From Panicum virgatum (lineage: Eukaryota; Streptophyta; Magnoliopsida; Poales; Poaceae): DNA of 64,000 nt. The notes beneath the pieces are model-generated. The model saw only the letters and a list, made by a program, of their open reading frames with translations, searched no databases and was not told where the DNA came from. A program made the translations under genes and the position numbers. Location: positions 29,999,249-30,063,248 of the forward strand of contig NC_053141.1 in the NCBI RefSeq assembly GCF_016808335.1, read 5' to 3'. Position 1 is the first letter of the stretch. Each line of letters begins with the position of its first letter. Of the stretch, positions 45,134-57,220 are shown piece by piece.

Positions 45134-46247
45134 TGTTGGTACTTTGTAACGTCACGAATAAAATCCGCAAGCGCACGGATACCGCTATAGCTTTTACCCA
45201 AGAGTATTCTAGGGTATCGTATCCACTAGGGAACGTGAGTACACTATCTACAGGTTCAGGCTCATCCAAGGACACACACACACTGGTGTAGGAGGATAGG
45301 ATAGAGATGACTTTCTAAGATCTAGAATCTATGTTTAGAAGGAGAGATCACGTCGCCGTTATACTTCGAGCTATTGGTTTCGACCGGCTTATACAAGCCG
45401 ATAGCTCCAATAACACGTGCTCTATCCGATATCCGAACGTCGAGGATTACTAGGGCTCGAACAGGGTTGTCACAACCTGCCGGCTATCTCTACAAATCGT
45501 GGGACTATCAAAAAACAGAGTGGTATAGTCCAGCCTAGACACCACGTCTAAGCTATTCCCTACTAACTCTAGAGGCGATCAGGGTTGTCCTTTTCTATTC
45601 GGAGCCCAACTCTAGAGTCAAATACTACTATCTAAGCATGCACTCATGTAATATAAGGCAGAGATAATAACTTGCAATCTAAACTCTAATTCTAAATAAG
45701 AAAGTCTCAAACACTTACAACCGAATAAGCATCCGTCGAGGTACAAGAGGAGAAGAGTGCCGACAAGCCCGGCAAATCCCCCGACCATTGGTGAACACCA
45801 CAACAGTAATGAATGAGCGCGCAAATCCAAGCAAGGAATGTTCTCTCTATCCAATGTCTCCCATCAATGAACATTACAGGGGGTATTTATAGGTGGCGTT
45901 ATGCCTCCCATGTACAATTACTCTTTTACACCCTTACAACGGCCATATTCCTAGAATATTCCTGGACCTACACGTGATTTCCCTATTACAACATGGGTGC
46001 GGTACAGCTTAGAAGGGCCCACAACTCCAGGCGGTCTTCTTCGCCCTGACCGATGAAGACCATAGGGCCTATCGATTCCTAGCCACGATGCTAGGAGTCG
46101 TTTGGTCTTCGCGTGTCTTCGCCTCCCGACCCGAAGACCAGCGAAGACAGGCCACCACTGCGCTTGCTCCTGTTATCGGCTTCAGCGTTCTTGACATCCT
46201 GTCTTCGCGTGTCTTCGGCGACCGGACCGAAGGTTGTGTCCCCAACA
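45134..46247 (-). repeat. 3' LTR of Tat element B
   Basis: 1114 bp. On the minus strand it starts TGTTGGGGACACAACC and ends TACAAAGTACCAACA. A minus-strand TATA box (TATAAATACCC) lies near 45883-45892. The purine tract CCGAGGGGCTAC follows immediately to the right (46248-46259). CTTCG/CGAAG is frequent in its right half. Confidence 0.85.
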
Positions 46248-46374
46248 GTAGCCCCTCGGAGCCTCAATCCGATCTTCGAGAGGAGCGCGGCTTCGACTCC
46301 ATGGGCGCCGTCGGCGTCCCGAAGCGCAACCCTTCGGGCTGGGCGCCGCGATGGTAGCCAGCGAAGCACAGTCC

Positions 46375-49300
46375 ATGTCGAAAGGGCCGACGACAACCGT
46401 GCTCGGCTTGTCGAAGATGACTCCGTCCCTCCTCGATGATCTGGCCCGTCGGGGCTTCGTCTCTGCGGATAATGTCTGTGCCCCTCCGACGGGTGAGACC
46501 GTCGCTCATCCCCGTGCGAACGAAGTGATCGTCTTCCGCGATTTGTTCACCGCCGGCCTTCGGATGCCCCTCGACCCCTTGGTGGTGGACATCTTTCGGC
46601 TATTCTGGGTATATTTGCATCAGATGACTGCCACTTCGATCGTGCGGCTCAACTTGCACATGTGGGTGGCGAAGACCTGCCGCCTTTGTCCAAGCGCCGA
46701 AGGTTTTGCTCGTGCCTTCAGGGTTCATTACCAACCGAAGAAAATTTCCGTTCAATCAACGGGAGGTGGGAGATATCGGCCATTCCTTAGTATGGTTGCT
46801 ATACCTTCGCCTTCCACAAGAACCTGCCAAGTCCAGTCGCTGCGAGCAAGAACAAGTGGGCCAATGATTGGTCGTCCCACTAGATCTATCACAAAGTGGC
46901 GTTGGATCCAGAGACGAAGACCCATCCCCTTGTCATCGACCACATCCCCGCTCTTGGCGATGTGCCAAAGGTCTCTTCCCATGCCCGAGCCGAAGACGAG
47001 GCACTGTTCGCACTGCTCTGGAAGCTGTCGAAGACCTTCGGCACCCGGGATCTCGTCGAGGAGTTCGTTGCGTGTGGCTGCTTCCCTGTCAGGGCCTGCT
47101 GGACGATCTCCAGCTGGTTGACCGAAGATCGGTGGATAGAGGGTATCCCTATACCTGATTTTGTGTCCATTTTCAATCTTTGGGCCGATCGTGAGTTTTC
47201 GTTCCTCGTTTCCTTTCGCGCAAGAGCTAATGCCCACTTTGTTGCTTACGTCTTGTGCTTCATCGACCTTGCAGGAGTTGATCCTGTTGTGATTGAGAGC
47301 CATGCCGACGAAATGGTCAGACCGGTCTCGGGGGATGAGCTCAAGTCTTCGGTGAGTCACCTCAGTGGAGTTCGACGGAACCGGGTGTTCCACGCTTTGG
47401 GCCTCTCCGCTCCTCAGCGGGCGGCTGAGGCGAAGCCTGCTGAAGGCCAAGGAGTCGCCCCCACAAATGCCTTGGTGAAGGCGAAGGCCTTGGAAAGGGC
47501 AAAAAGGAAGCGGGCGTCCTCTTCGGCGGCATTGATGAAGAAAAGCCGCATCCTGGATGACATCCTGCATCAGTCACCCCTGCGGAGCAAAGGGGACTCT
47601 GAGGATGGCGGGAGCGAAGATAGCAACCATCCTCCTACCGAAGCAACACCATTCGGCGTCCCAAAACTGGCGGTACCACTGAAGGCGGTTCATCCCATCT
47701 TGGACCTTGAATTCAGCACCGCCTTGGAGAGCGAAGACGAGGGCGGCGACGAGGAGGTCAATGTCGTGGACTCCCCCCGTCGCCCGTCTTCCACGTGCGA
47801 AGCCCCTGCCGCAAGCAAAGAAGACGAAGTGCCTTCCGGCAAAGACGCCGAAGCACCGCCCTCGCCCAAGAGAACTGCTTCCAGCTCTAGGACGAGAGGG
47901 AACGATGGCGAAGGGTCAAGCAGTTCATCTGACAACAGTAGCTTCTTCATTTGTGATGCTGATCCTGAAGCTGCGGCTCTGGAACTTGGTGCGAAGCTGT
48001 AACACCCTAATTTAAATTCCAGCATTTTATAATAAATTTAATTGGCTTTAATTAAATTTTTAAGGTTTATTGTGTTTAGACTTGCATTTACTCTAATTTT
48101 GATCCTCAAGTAATTAAAATTTTATCATAGGTTAAACTTTGTTGCTGCATTCATGCTGGAGCATTTATTTTATTTGCTTGTGTGCATAAGCTTGTTGAAT
48201 TCAAATTTTGTTTGAATTCAAATAGATTTGTTGGAGTTAGAAATAGAAATAGGAAATAGAGTTAGAATTAGAAAGGAAAATAAATAGAATAAGTATTAGA
48301 AGAGGACCCAGCCCAAACCCAAAATAGGAAAACCCAACCCTTTCAATCTTGGCCCAGTCCTTTCAACCATGGCCCAGCCGCGACCTCTTCCTTTTCCCCC
48401 GAGCTGGCCTAGAGCCCGCGCTCAGCTCAGCCCGGAACCTACCTTCCCAGCCCAGCGAGCTAAACCGCACGCCGGCCCTGTACCCTCTCCACGCAGGCCC
48501 AGTTTTCCTCCGCGCTCAGCCTGCGTCGCGCGCGGCCCAGCCTCCGGCCCAGCACCCCCGCGCGCCCAAGCCGCTCCCTCAGCGCGCGCTCGGCCCGCTC
48601 GCTCGGCTCCACTCGGCCTGCCTCCCCTCTCCGCGCTCGCCCGCTCTCACCCGCCTGCCACCAGGTCCCGCTCGTCAGACGCCTCCTCCCACGCCCGCGC
48701 TCGCCCGCGTCCCCGCCTCTGCGTCCCACTGACAGGCCGACCCCACGGGTCAGACCCGTCGTCCCCGCAGCGCTCGCCCGCGCAACGGCCGCGGCGTCCG
48801 CCCGAGATCCTCGCGGATTTCCTTCCCAAACTGAACCCCGAAATCTCCGGGCGCCCCCTTTAAACCGAACCGAGACCCCCCTGCCCCCTTCCATCCACCA
48901 GCGCGCCGCCCAACCCTAGCCGCCGCACGGAGTCACCCCGCCCTGCCGCTGCTCCTCTGCGCCGCCGCGGCCACGCTGCTCCGCCGCAACCCGAGCGCCC
49001 ACAACCCCCGCAATAGCTCCGCTGTAGACCCACGAAGCTATCCGAATCCTCTGCGTCGGCCCGAGGTCGCTACACCACCGGAATCGCATCGGCACCACCG
49101 AAGGGGAGCTCCCGCCCGTCGTGACGATTCCTCGCCACCAGTGGTCCTCGGCCCTCCCTGACCCCCTTGCTCGGCTTTGCAGCACCGCCTGGTTGCAATT
49201 CGTGCCACCCAGGAGCCCGGAGGAGTCCAGTGCCGCCCGGACCGCGAGCTCCTTCCCCGGCTCCGACCGCCCGCTGCCGCAGAACCTCAACGCCGACGAC

Positions 49301-52300
49301 CCTACGTCATGGCTCCGCCCGATTCGGGCCACGGTGAGAACCGTCTCCACCTCCTCTCTCTTTCTAGCTAGGATTCACAGCCAGTAGACCTCTCTCGAGG
49401 CCGGAACTGCGTTAACGCAGTTCGCCGGCGACCCCGAGCCGCCCTCGCCGTGGCGAGCCCGACCCGAACCCCCCATCCATCGTCCTAAGCACTTAGGTAG
49501 ATTACCCATGCCGCGCCCATGCTCCAGGACCAAACCCAAGCCCAAGCCGTGGCCGGGAACGCATTTGCGCGTTACTCCGGCAACGTGCCGCCGCGGGAGC
49601 CTCAGCTCCGGCGGTCAGCGCCGCCGCCCCGCGCGCCGAGTCTCTCCTGGGCCGCGCGATCTCCATCGGACGGCCCAGATTAATTTCCAGCCCGAGTCAA
49701 ACTCCCAGGAAAACGGTCAGCGCAGTCAGTTTTACATAAGAGCCCCCCAGCTTCCTAGTTATCAACCCGCAGTCCATCACAAGTCAAAACTATTTCCAAC
49801 CAGGCCCAGTTTTTAACGTTTAAGCCCCTGACCTTATTAGATTTTGAACCCGCCGTCCAGCCCTTGCCTTTTTGCGATTTAGACCCCAGAGTTAAGGTTT
49901 AATTATGTTTAGGCCCTCGGTTTTTGCAGAAAACCCCCAGAAACTCCAATTTTCTTACAACTAGGTCCCTGGATCTTGTTTTTAGCCTAGATTTTGCGTT
50001 TTAGCTCCGTTTTAGGCATTCTTTATGTCCACGGGATCGTTGTAATGCATAGAATAGTTTTAGACTAGATTAGTGTGCTGTTTTTATGTATTGATGTACT
50101 GATTCTTAGCTTTTGTTAGTGTTTGCATGTATGTTTATGTGTGTATTGTTTTTGGCCATGTGTTCGTGAGTAGACGTTGAGCTACCAGAGGAGCCCCAGT
50201 ACCAGTACCCGGAGCAGCCGTCTTCTGACCACTTTGAGCAGCAGTAGGAGCAATATGAGGAAGGCAAGTATAACATGAACAACACCTATCACTTTAAATA
50301 CATTTTCATACTGCATTTTAATACTGTATGCCTATAAGGACTTTCCTAGCCACTTTATATCCTTTATATATATCCTTGGGTTGCATTTTGGTTAGTTGTG
50401 CTAGGTGTCGCGCTATAACACACTTGGTCCTTTTTAATTAATTTGATTAATGGTATATGCAACTTAATTCTGAGAGTGGCCCTCTGTGTGGCTTGAATGG
50501 CTCACGTCTCGTTAAAATTGGTTTTGTTAGAAACATGGTTTAGGGGGCCAGCATGGTGCTTACTGCCTGGTTGGCCACTCTCCATAAGGACTGGTTCATA
50601 GAGCGACAACCTGGGACAACAGCGCTACCACAAGACTGGAATGGGACGGTCTTGGCTTACTAATTAGGTCATTTTGGTTCGGGAGTAACTTACCGACGGG
50701 GCAAGAGGGGAGTCGAGCTTCAATGGTGCCCAGGCTACGAGGCTTGGTCTGCGTACCCCTCGAGGTGGGTACCATCGTTGCATTGCCTGAATCCTTAGCG
50801 GTTACACCTTACCAACGTGTCCTTTGTAACGGCCTCGTAGTGAGTTTGCTAGTCATCTCACCTAAGGAAGTGTGATGAACAACTAGCATAGCTCACGACT
50901 TGTGGGTAAAGATGTGCAACCTCTGCAGAGTGTAAAACTGGTATACTAGCCGTGCTCATGGTCATGAGCGGCCCAGATCCTCCTTTTGATTAGTGGGGTT
51001 ATCTCCTTCCGACGAGGGGGGTGCCTCTCGGGGTTACCTTGGTGGTTTCGGTTTGGTTCTCAGTAGTAACATGATAAATTTTGATTAATTACTATGTAAC
51101 TGGGTTTATGGTAATTCATCAACTTGTAGTAAATAGCTTTAATAAAATTTTGCCAAGACTTAAAAGCTAATGCAGTCAGTCAGCCAACCTTAGAGCCTCA
51201 TAGTTTGTGTTATACTAGTTGAGTACAAGTTGTGTACTCACTCTTGCCTACTCTACTCTTTTTCCTCTTGGGGATACTCTACTACTGCTCAGTTCCTGCC
51301 GACGCGAGGGAGTTCACCTGGAGCTTCCAGGAGTACGAGGACTTGTAGGCGTTCATCTCCCAGTCGACGTCCCTGTGGCGCCCTGCTCAGCTTCGGAGAG
51401 TTTTTATCGTATTTGTACTTCGCTTCCGCTGTATCAGACATTTTGTCATTAATATAATAAATAACATTTGTACTCGCTTTATTATATCTTTTTACGTGAT
51501 ATGTGCTGTGATATACTGTTTATTATGTTGTATATACGTGTGACTTGATCCTGGCACGTATATGATTGCTCGGTTTATGTCCTTTTATAAACCGGGTGTT
51601 ACAGAAGCCCACCGCCATGCGTCTCGGCGGGAACATCGTCAAGTCTCTTCACTTTGGGAGCCGGGACCGCGAGCGTGGGCTTTTGACGGTGGCGGGAGAC
51701 TCCTTCTGTTTCCCCCCTGATGGAAAAAGACTTGATGGAGAGCGGGTTGAGCAATATCCTGGAGAGCGCTCAGGATTTGTCTCTAAAGGCCTTCGTGGCC
51801 GCGCGCTGTGCTGCTCGACAGTTGGCGGCTGAGGGCAGCTCGAAAGCTGCTGTTGCTGATCTGGAGGCAAAGGTGGCTGCCCTGGGAAAGGAGAAGGTAG
51901 CGCTGCAAAGACGCCTCGACAAGTCTGCTGAGGAGAAGGTGACTCTCACCACGGAGCTGCTTGCGGCCGCTGACCGGGCAGTGAAGGCGGAAGACACCGC
52001 GAAGGCAGCCAAGCTGCTTGCTGAAGACACTGAGAAACATCGAGACGCGATGCAAACCCGGATTCGTACGTTCAAAGAGGCTATAAAGACCGGCTCGAAG
52101 AAGTTGCAGGAGGAGCTTCCTGACCTCCTCGCAAGGTATGGGCTTGTGGCTGCGGATATATTTCCAGAGGGCACCGACACTGTAGGCCTGGGCTCCTTTT
52201 TCCAGTGGCTTCGTGCTTGCGTTGCCATGCTTGACGCCGGGGTACCCTCCCACAAAGATATCAGCGCCATGGTTGCCGTCCGTACTCTTAGTGACGTAGT

Positions 52301-52782
52301 TTATGGTCTTTTTCCCTCCGAGGCTGGACAGGCGGGTGGGGGTAACGAAAGCTCAACTTCGTTCCCTTCGTGACTCATCCTTCCGCTGGCCGGGCGAGGA
52401 AGCTGTTCATCCGGAGACGCTGCCGGCCTTAGCGAAAAACATTGCTGTGAACTTCATGGAGCACTTCTTCAAGGGCGAAGGTCGTGCCATTGTTCGATGT
52501 GAAGTCGGGCGGATGAAGCCCCAGGTAATTGTTTGCTCTCTCTATTGCCACCCTTTTTCACTACGAAAACCTTCTGACGATGTCTGGTTGGCAACATTCA
52601 GCTCCAGGCCAAGGCTGACGCCGTTGCGGAGCCAATCCTCAAAGAAGTTACGACTGCCGAAGAGGGACCCGGCGGTGAGGGTGCAAATGGCAAAAGCGGC
52701 CGACGAGCTACCAACGGAGCTCCGGCGCCCAAAGATCAGACGAGGGAGTCCTCTTCTCGTCCTCCGGCTGGCGAGGTGTGAG
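46375..52782 (+). pseudogene. antisense extra ORF of Tat element B (Transposase_28-type)
   Basis: This ORF runs opposite to gag-pol. The start is probably MSKGPTTTVLGL at 46375 (an upstream ATG at 46351 is in frame). The Transposase_28-like domain (putative gypsy-type, PF04195) covers VIVFRDLFTAGLRMPLDP to FRVHYQPKKISV. The frame shifts between 46760 and 46896 and then continues through DLVEEFVACGCFPVRACW. An intron at about 47190-47274 precedes VIESHADEMVRPVSG. A long acidic/Ser-rich region runs to 47998, where a 3.6-kb insertion interrupts it. After 51605 it continues (GGNIVKSLHFGSRDRE), with another frame change, a coiled-coil part (51720-52160), an intron at about 52525-52600 and the end PPAGEV near 52782. 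Function is unknown. The same protein is encoded in element A. Confidence 0.75.
47999..51604 (+). mobile_element. 3.6-kb solo-LTR-like insertion
   Basis: It starts TGTAACACCCTAATT and ends AACCGGGTGTTACA; the ends are inverted copies for 10 bp. GAAGC flanks both sides (47994-47998, 51605-51609). There is no primer-binding site, purine tract or polyprotein. A GC-rich block (48360-49700) holds only low-complexity Pro/Arg/Ala frames. A short acidic Glu/Gln-rich segment (ELPEEPQYQYPEQPSS, about 50175-50262) follows later. A solo LTR of a long-LTR Ty3/gypsy element (Del/Tekay-like) is the likely identity; the lineage is inference. Confidence 0.8.
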
Positions 52783-52865
52783 GGCACTGTTGCTAATTGT
52801 GTAGAGGGAGTCCTCTTCTCGTCCTTCAGTATCTGCGCAGGACCCTGCGTTGGCCCCTGCGCAGG

Positions 52866-53914
52866 TGTTGACGGTGCTTAAGTGCCATTTTCACCCGTCA
52901 ACTATACTCAATAATAAAGGAAAACTACATGCCTTACTCATATATTTGTATCACTAACCTCGCTCCATAATTGTTTTCGAGTTTTGTACATTTCAGATGA
53001 GCAAGAGCAGAATAAGACGAAAATATGCAGCAGACGCCATACAACTACGCAGAATATCACATCGGGCGTCACCCACTTACAAAGAGGGCCCGTCTGGCAG
53101 AGCAAACGGGCGCGCCACGCATAATGCATACAAGGAAAGACATCAGGGCCCACATGTCAGCCTGCCAGAGAAGGATAAGGACGAGAGGCGGCTAGGTGGG
53201 GCCGGCCGACCCCCTGGGTCGGCCGAACCTGGCCGGCCTCCCGTCCAGGTGCATTTCGAGGAGGATGTTGGTGGAGAGTGCTTCCGGAACGGACGAACAC
53301 TACCACAGTGAAGAAAGAGCGCACCAGTCGAAGTGAACAACTCCAAGCCAGAAACGAGGCTTCGCACAGTAAATTAGATTTTCTCTCTGTATTCAATGTG
53401 TCCCATCAATGTACAGGAGTCTGGTATTTATAGGTGATGGTTCACCTACCACCCTCCGTTATTACACCATAATGCCCCCTAACAATTATATTCCCGGAAT
53501 ATTCCCGGGGTACAACCGTATTGTTACATCATTTGGTAAATTACATTCGAGCCTCTTCTGCCCGTTGGGCCCATTACAGCCCATTGGGCCCATTACAAGA
53601 TTCCCTTCGCGGCTTTCAATACACTTACTCTCCGATGCCTTCCCTTCTGGTCTTCGACTTCGCAGTCGGCGCCCTGGTCTTCGCCTCTCTTCGCTTCTCT
53701 TCGTATTCGCCTGTGGCGAACCGGTCTTCGCCGTAGGCGCCTCGGTCTTCGTCTTCGCCTGTGACGAACCGGTCTTCGCCGTAGGCGCCTCGGTCTTCGC
53801 CCAAAGCTTGAAGCCCTTTGACTACTCGGCTTGCCGAGCCGGGAGTAGACCTTGTCGTTGCATTCAAATTGCGCGCGGGCCTTCGATCGATGGCCGAAGG
53901 TGGCACCCCCAATA
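52866..53914 (-). repeat. 3' LTR of Tat element A
   Basis: 1049 bp. On the plus strand it starts TGTTGACGGTGCTTAAG and ends GGCACCCCCAATA, where the final CA has become TA. The minus-strand TATA box (TATAAATACC) is near 53424-53433. To the right lies the purine tract (CCGAGGGGCTAC on the minus strand, 53915-53926). It is related to, but clearly diverged from, the LTR of element B. Confidence 0.85.
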
Positions 53915-54231
53915 GTAGCCCCTCGGAGTCATTGCCCATCCTTGGAGGGGCGATGACTTTGACTTCTTCACCCGAAGCGCCACCCTTCGGGCCTCGACCG
54001 ATCGCTTCGCGGTCCGTCGAGGCCTGAGTCTTTTCAGTTCACCTGCTAAGCAACGGACCAGACATCGAGGTGTATTAGTAAATGCATTAAAGAGTTAATC
54101 AAAATTAATTTGACTTTTTTGTTCGAAGCGTCGCATGAGGTTTCCGGTGCGAAATTCCGACATTGCCCTTCCCCGCGCGATCCCTCCGCGAAAATTCTGG
54201 AGGGGTAAAATAGATTTTTCACGTCTCCCCC

Positions 54232-54240
54232 TCCTATATA
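54232..54240 (+). promoter_or_regulatory. TATA box upstream of the antisense ORF in element A
   Basis: CTATATAAG lies 147 bp upstream of the ATG at 54387, in the sense of the antisense ORF. A transcription start about 30 bp later would leave a leader of about 115 bp. The corresponding region is missing from element B. Confidence 0.6.
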
Positions 54241-54386
54241 AGTGGGGGTGCTCGGGCGGGGGATGGTACGCTTTCTTTGCTTTTCGGCGCTGAACTCTCT
54301 TGCTTCACTCTGCTTTTGTTCCTCTTCGTCTCAGTTTTAGCTCCTCTCCTATCGTTTGCGCCACGGCGAACTCGCTTGGTCCTGCG

Positions 54387-57220
54387 ATGGCTCCGAAGAA
54401 GAGCAAGTTCCCGCCTACCACCTTCTTCGGTCCGACGAAGATGACTCTGGCGATGCTTGGAGAAATGGAGAACTAAGGGGTACTGACTCCTGGCCTTGGA
54501 CGTGTTCCACCGGAGACGGACACCTATGCGAAGCCAAGAGAAGACGGAGTGGTCGTCTTCAAGGACTTCTTTCCCACTGGGCTTCGCTTCCCTCTCGATC
54601 CCGCTGTCGTCGACATCTTCGCCCGGTACGACGTCTTCCTACACCACATGACCTCGAACTCTTTTGCCCGCGTCAACCTTTTCATGTGGTTGTCGAAGAC
54701 CTGTCACCTCGCCCCGACCCCGGAGAGCTTCACTCGGGTGATGCGGGTGCACTACCAGCCAAAGAGCATCTCCGTTCATGGCTCTGACGGTATCTCAATG
54801 GAGATGGAGCCACAGTACGGGTGCTACACCTTCGCCTTTCAACATACTGCTCCTAGCCCCGTCGGGGCATCAAAGAATAAGTGGCCGGGGGACTGGTCTT
54901 CGTTCTGGTTTTACCACAAGGTTCCCCTCGACCCGGAGATGAAGCGCCACCCTTTGGTTGTTCAGAAGTTTGGAAATTTTGGGCGACACCCCGAAGGTGG
55001 ACGTGGCTCGCATCCCTGCGAATGAAGCCTTCTTGACCGTACTTCGTGAGGTGTCGAAAGTGCTCAGCATGCGTGACATAACAGAAGAGTTCGTCGCATG
55101 CGGGTGCTTCCCCCTCAGAGAGGGCTGGACCATTTCCTCCTGGGCTCCTTCGAAGAGGGAAGTTTATGGGCTTCTGATGCCCAACTTTAGCGAAGTCTTC
55201 GGACTTCGAAAAGAACGTAAGTTTTTTTTGCGAGGACAATAAGAACTTTTGTCTTCGTTTTCAGAAATAGATGTAGCGGAGGTAGAGACCCGCGCTGACG
55301 AGATGCTTGGACCAGTGTCCGGCAATGAATATGACTTGCTTCTGTCCAAACTTGCCAGCGCGCGAGGCAATCGGTGTTTTCCTTCTTCGGCATCGAAGCC
55401 CCTCAGCGTGCTGCCGAAACTCTTCTCGCTGTTCAGAAAGCAGGGGAAAAGCTGGTGGCACCGGTGACATCACTGCCACACTTGAGAAGAAAAAACAGAA
55501 AAAGGGGGGCTCTGGCCCTGGCGGAGCGAAACGCTCGAAGCTTCTAGAGTTCCTGACTTCCTCGCCCCTTCGCAGCGCTAGGGAGTCCGAAGACAACGGG
55601 GGAAACGGAAATCCCGTCACCGCTTCTTCACCTCCCATTGCCGCTCGTCCTATCGCGGCTGTCGCTCCACCGTCGAAGCCCTCACTGGCTTTAGAGTATA
55701 GCGCCATGGAACCAGACAGCGATGACGAACTCGTCCAGGAGATCCAATCTGTCCTGGCGACCATGGAGCCCCATGCTAAAAACTCAGCCGCAGCCCTTCG
55801 TCTCCGGATTCGTCATCGACGTCTTTGGATTTGTCGTCGTCGTCAAGCATCGAGGACGTGGAGGGGTCCGGTCCTGGTCCTCAGGGACATGCCACTGCCC
55901 CCGAGACGGCCCTGACCGTCGCTGTCGGCGAGGGCGGCCGGGTTCCTGCCGTCGGGTCTTCCAGCCGAAGGCCCGCGACGTTCACCTCGACAGAGAGCAG
56001 CGGCTACCACGTAAGCACCTCCGACCCTGTTGAGGTGGATGCCGCTCTCGGGATGCCGGAGGCGAAGCTGATCGGGGACAACATCGTCGGCAGTCTTCGG
56101 TTTTCGAGCAGCGATCGGGAGAGGAGATTCCTCGCCGAAGCCGGCTCCTCCTTCGGCTTTCCCCTTATGGAGAAGCGTCTGATGTCCACCAGAGTCAGCC
56201 AAATTCTTCAAGACATCAAAGACCTCTCCTTAAAGGCCTTCGTCGCTTCGCGCTGTGCCTCCAGTCAACTCAGGATTGACAACGAACGAACTTCGCAGTT
56301 GGCGAGAATGGAGGAGCGTGTGGTAGCCCTGGAAAAGGAAAAAAACTGCTCTCGAGGAGGCACTCATTGCTGCACGTGCTGAGGCGAAGAAACATGCCGA
56401 GGCAGCCGAGGCTGCTCGCCGGGATGCACTTGCTGCGTAGAAGGCCAAGGAAAATGCTGAAAAAGCCAAAGCTGAAGCCGAAGAGGCCCGGAGGGTTGCC
56501 GAAGCTCAACGTGCCCATGGGAAAGATGTTGTTCAGCGATGGCGCACCGCTATCAGCTCCTTCGCAGATTTGGTGCAAACTGACATTCACGGCCTGCTAG
56601 CGAAGTTCGCTATTGACCCTCCGGAGATATCGCAAGAGGAGAACGTCGAAGTGGCAGAGCTCTTTTGCTGGATCTGTGCCTCCTTGGTGATTGCCAGATC
56701 TGGCGCGGACTTCAAATGTGAGCTGTCCGCTACGGTTGCGGCACTTACTCTTAGTGCTGCCGTCTGCTTCCAGCGGAGAGCAGTGCCTCTTCGACGGGCA
56801 TTGTGAAGGCTCAGCTGCGACTTCTTTGGGACTCATGTTTTGAATGGCCTTCGCTGGACTCCTTGTGTCCCGAAGCCCTTTCTGCCCTGCCGAAGAATAT
56901 CGCCAAGAACTTCGCGAAGTACTTCCATGAAAAGGGGCGGCTACTTGTCGATGTTGAGCTGGAGCGCATGAAAGATCAGGTACCACTTCGCGTTTCTCAA
57001 GGTTCACTTTTTGTTACCGTCTTCGCTTATCGACATGCTTGATTTCTCTTAGATTCAAGAGAAGGCAGAAATCTTCGCTCGAGGCTTCCTTGGTGAGGCT
57101 GAAGCCGGCAACTTGCGCAGCGGCGCTCCCAGTGGCGGCGAAGACGGAGCCCCTGGCCATGGCGAGGGCGAAAATGGCGGGGGGCAAGCGGATGATGCGC
57201 CGAAGATCGGCGAGGTGTGA
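54387..57220 (+). pseudogene. antisense extra ORF of Tat element A (Transposase_28-type)
   Basis: It starts MAPKKSKFPPTTFFG at 54387. An in-frame TAA lies at 54474-54476. The Transposase_28-like domain follows (VVVFKDFFPTGLRFPLDP to MRVHYQPKSISV), then WPGDWSSFWFYHKVPLDPE. A frame change near 54960 leads to ITEEFVACGCFPLREGW. A short intron at 55217-55264 precedes VETRADEMLGPVSG. An acidic/Ser region, EAKLIGDNIVGSLRFSSSDR (about 56057-56115), a coiled-coil stretch with several frame changes (56280-56560) and WPSLDSLCPEALSALPKNIA follow. A last intron at about 56981-57053 precedes the terminal IGEV at 57220. Intron positions and the C-terminal GEV match element B. Function unknown; no enzyme motif seen. 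Confidence 0.75.

Larger units (their letters stand above)
45134..52865 (-). mobile_element. Tat-lineage Ty3/gypsy element B (3' part), minus strand
   Basis: It includes the 3' LTR (45134-46247), a purine tract and an antisense extra ORF on the plus strand. It is itself interrupted by a solo-LTR-like insertion (47999-51604) and by element A at 52866. The remaining pol and gag of B would lie to the right of element A, outside this window. GTGAT (45129-45133) would be the left target duplication. Confidence 0.8.

Noticed and set aside
48349..49816. Several plus- and minus-strand ORFs of 100-164 codons
   Set aside because: All fall in the GC-rich block of a solo-LTR-like insertion and overlap in several frames with no motif.
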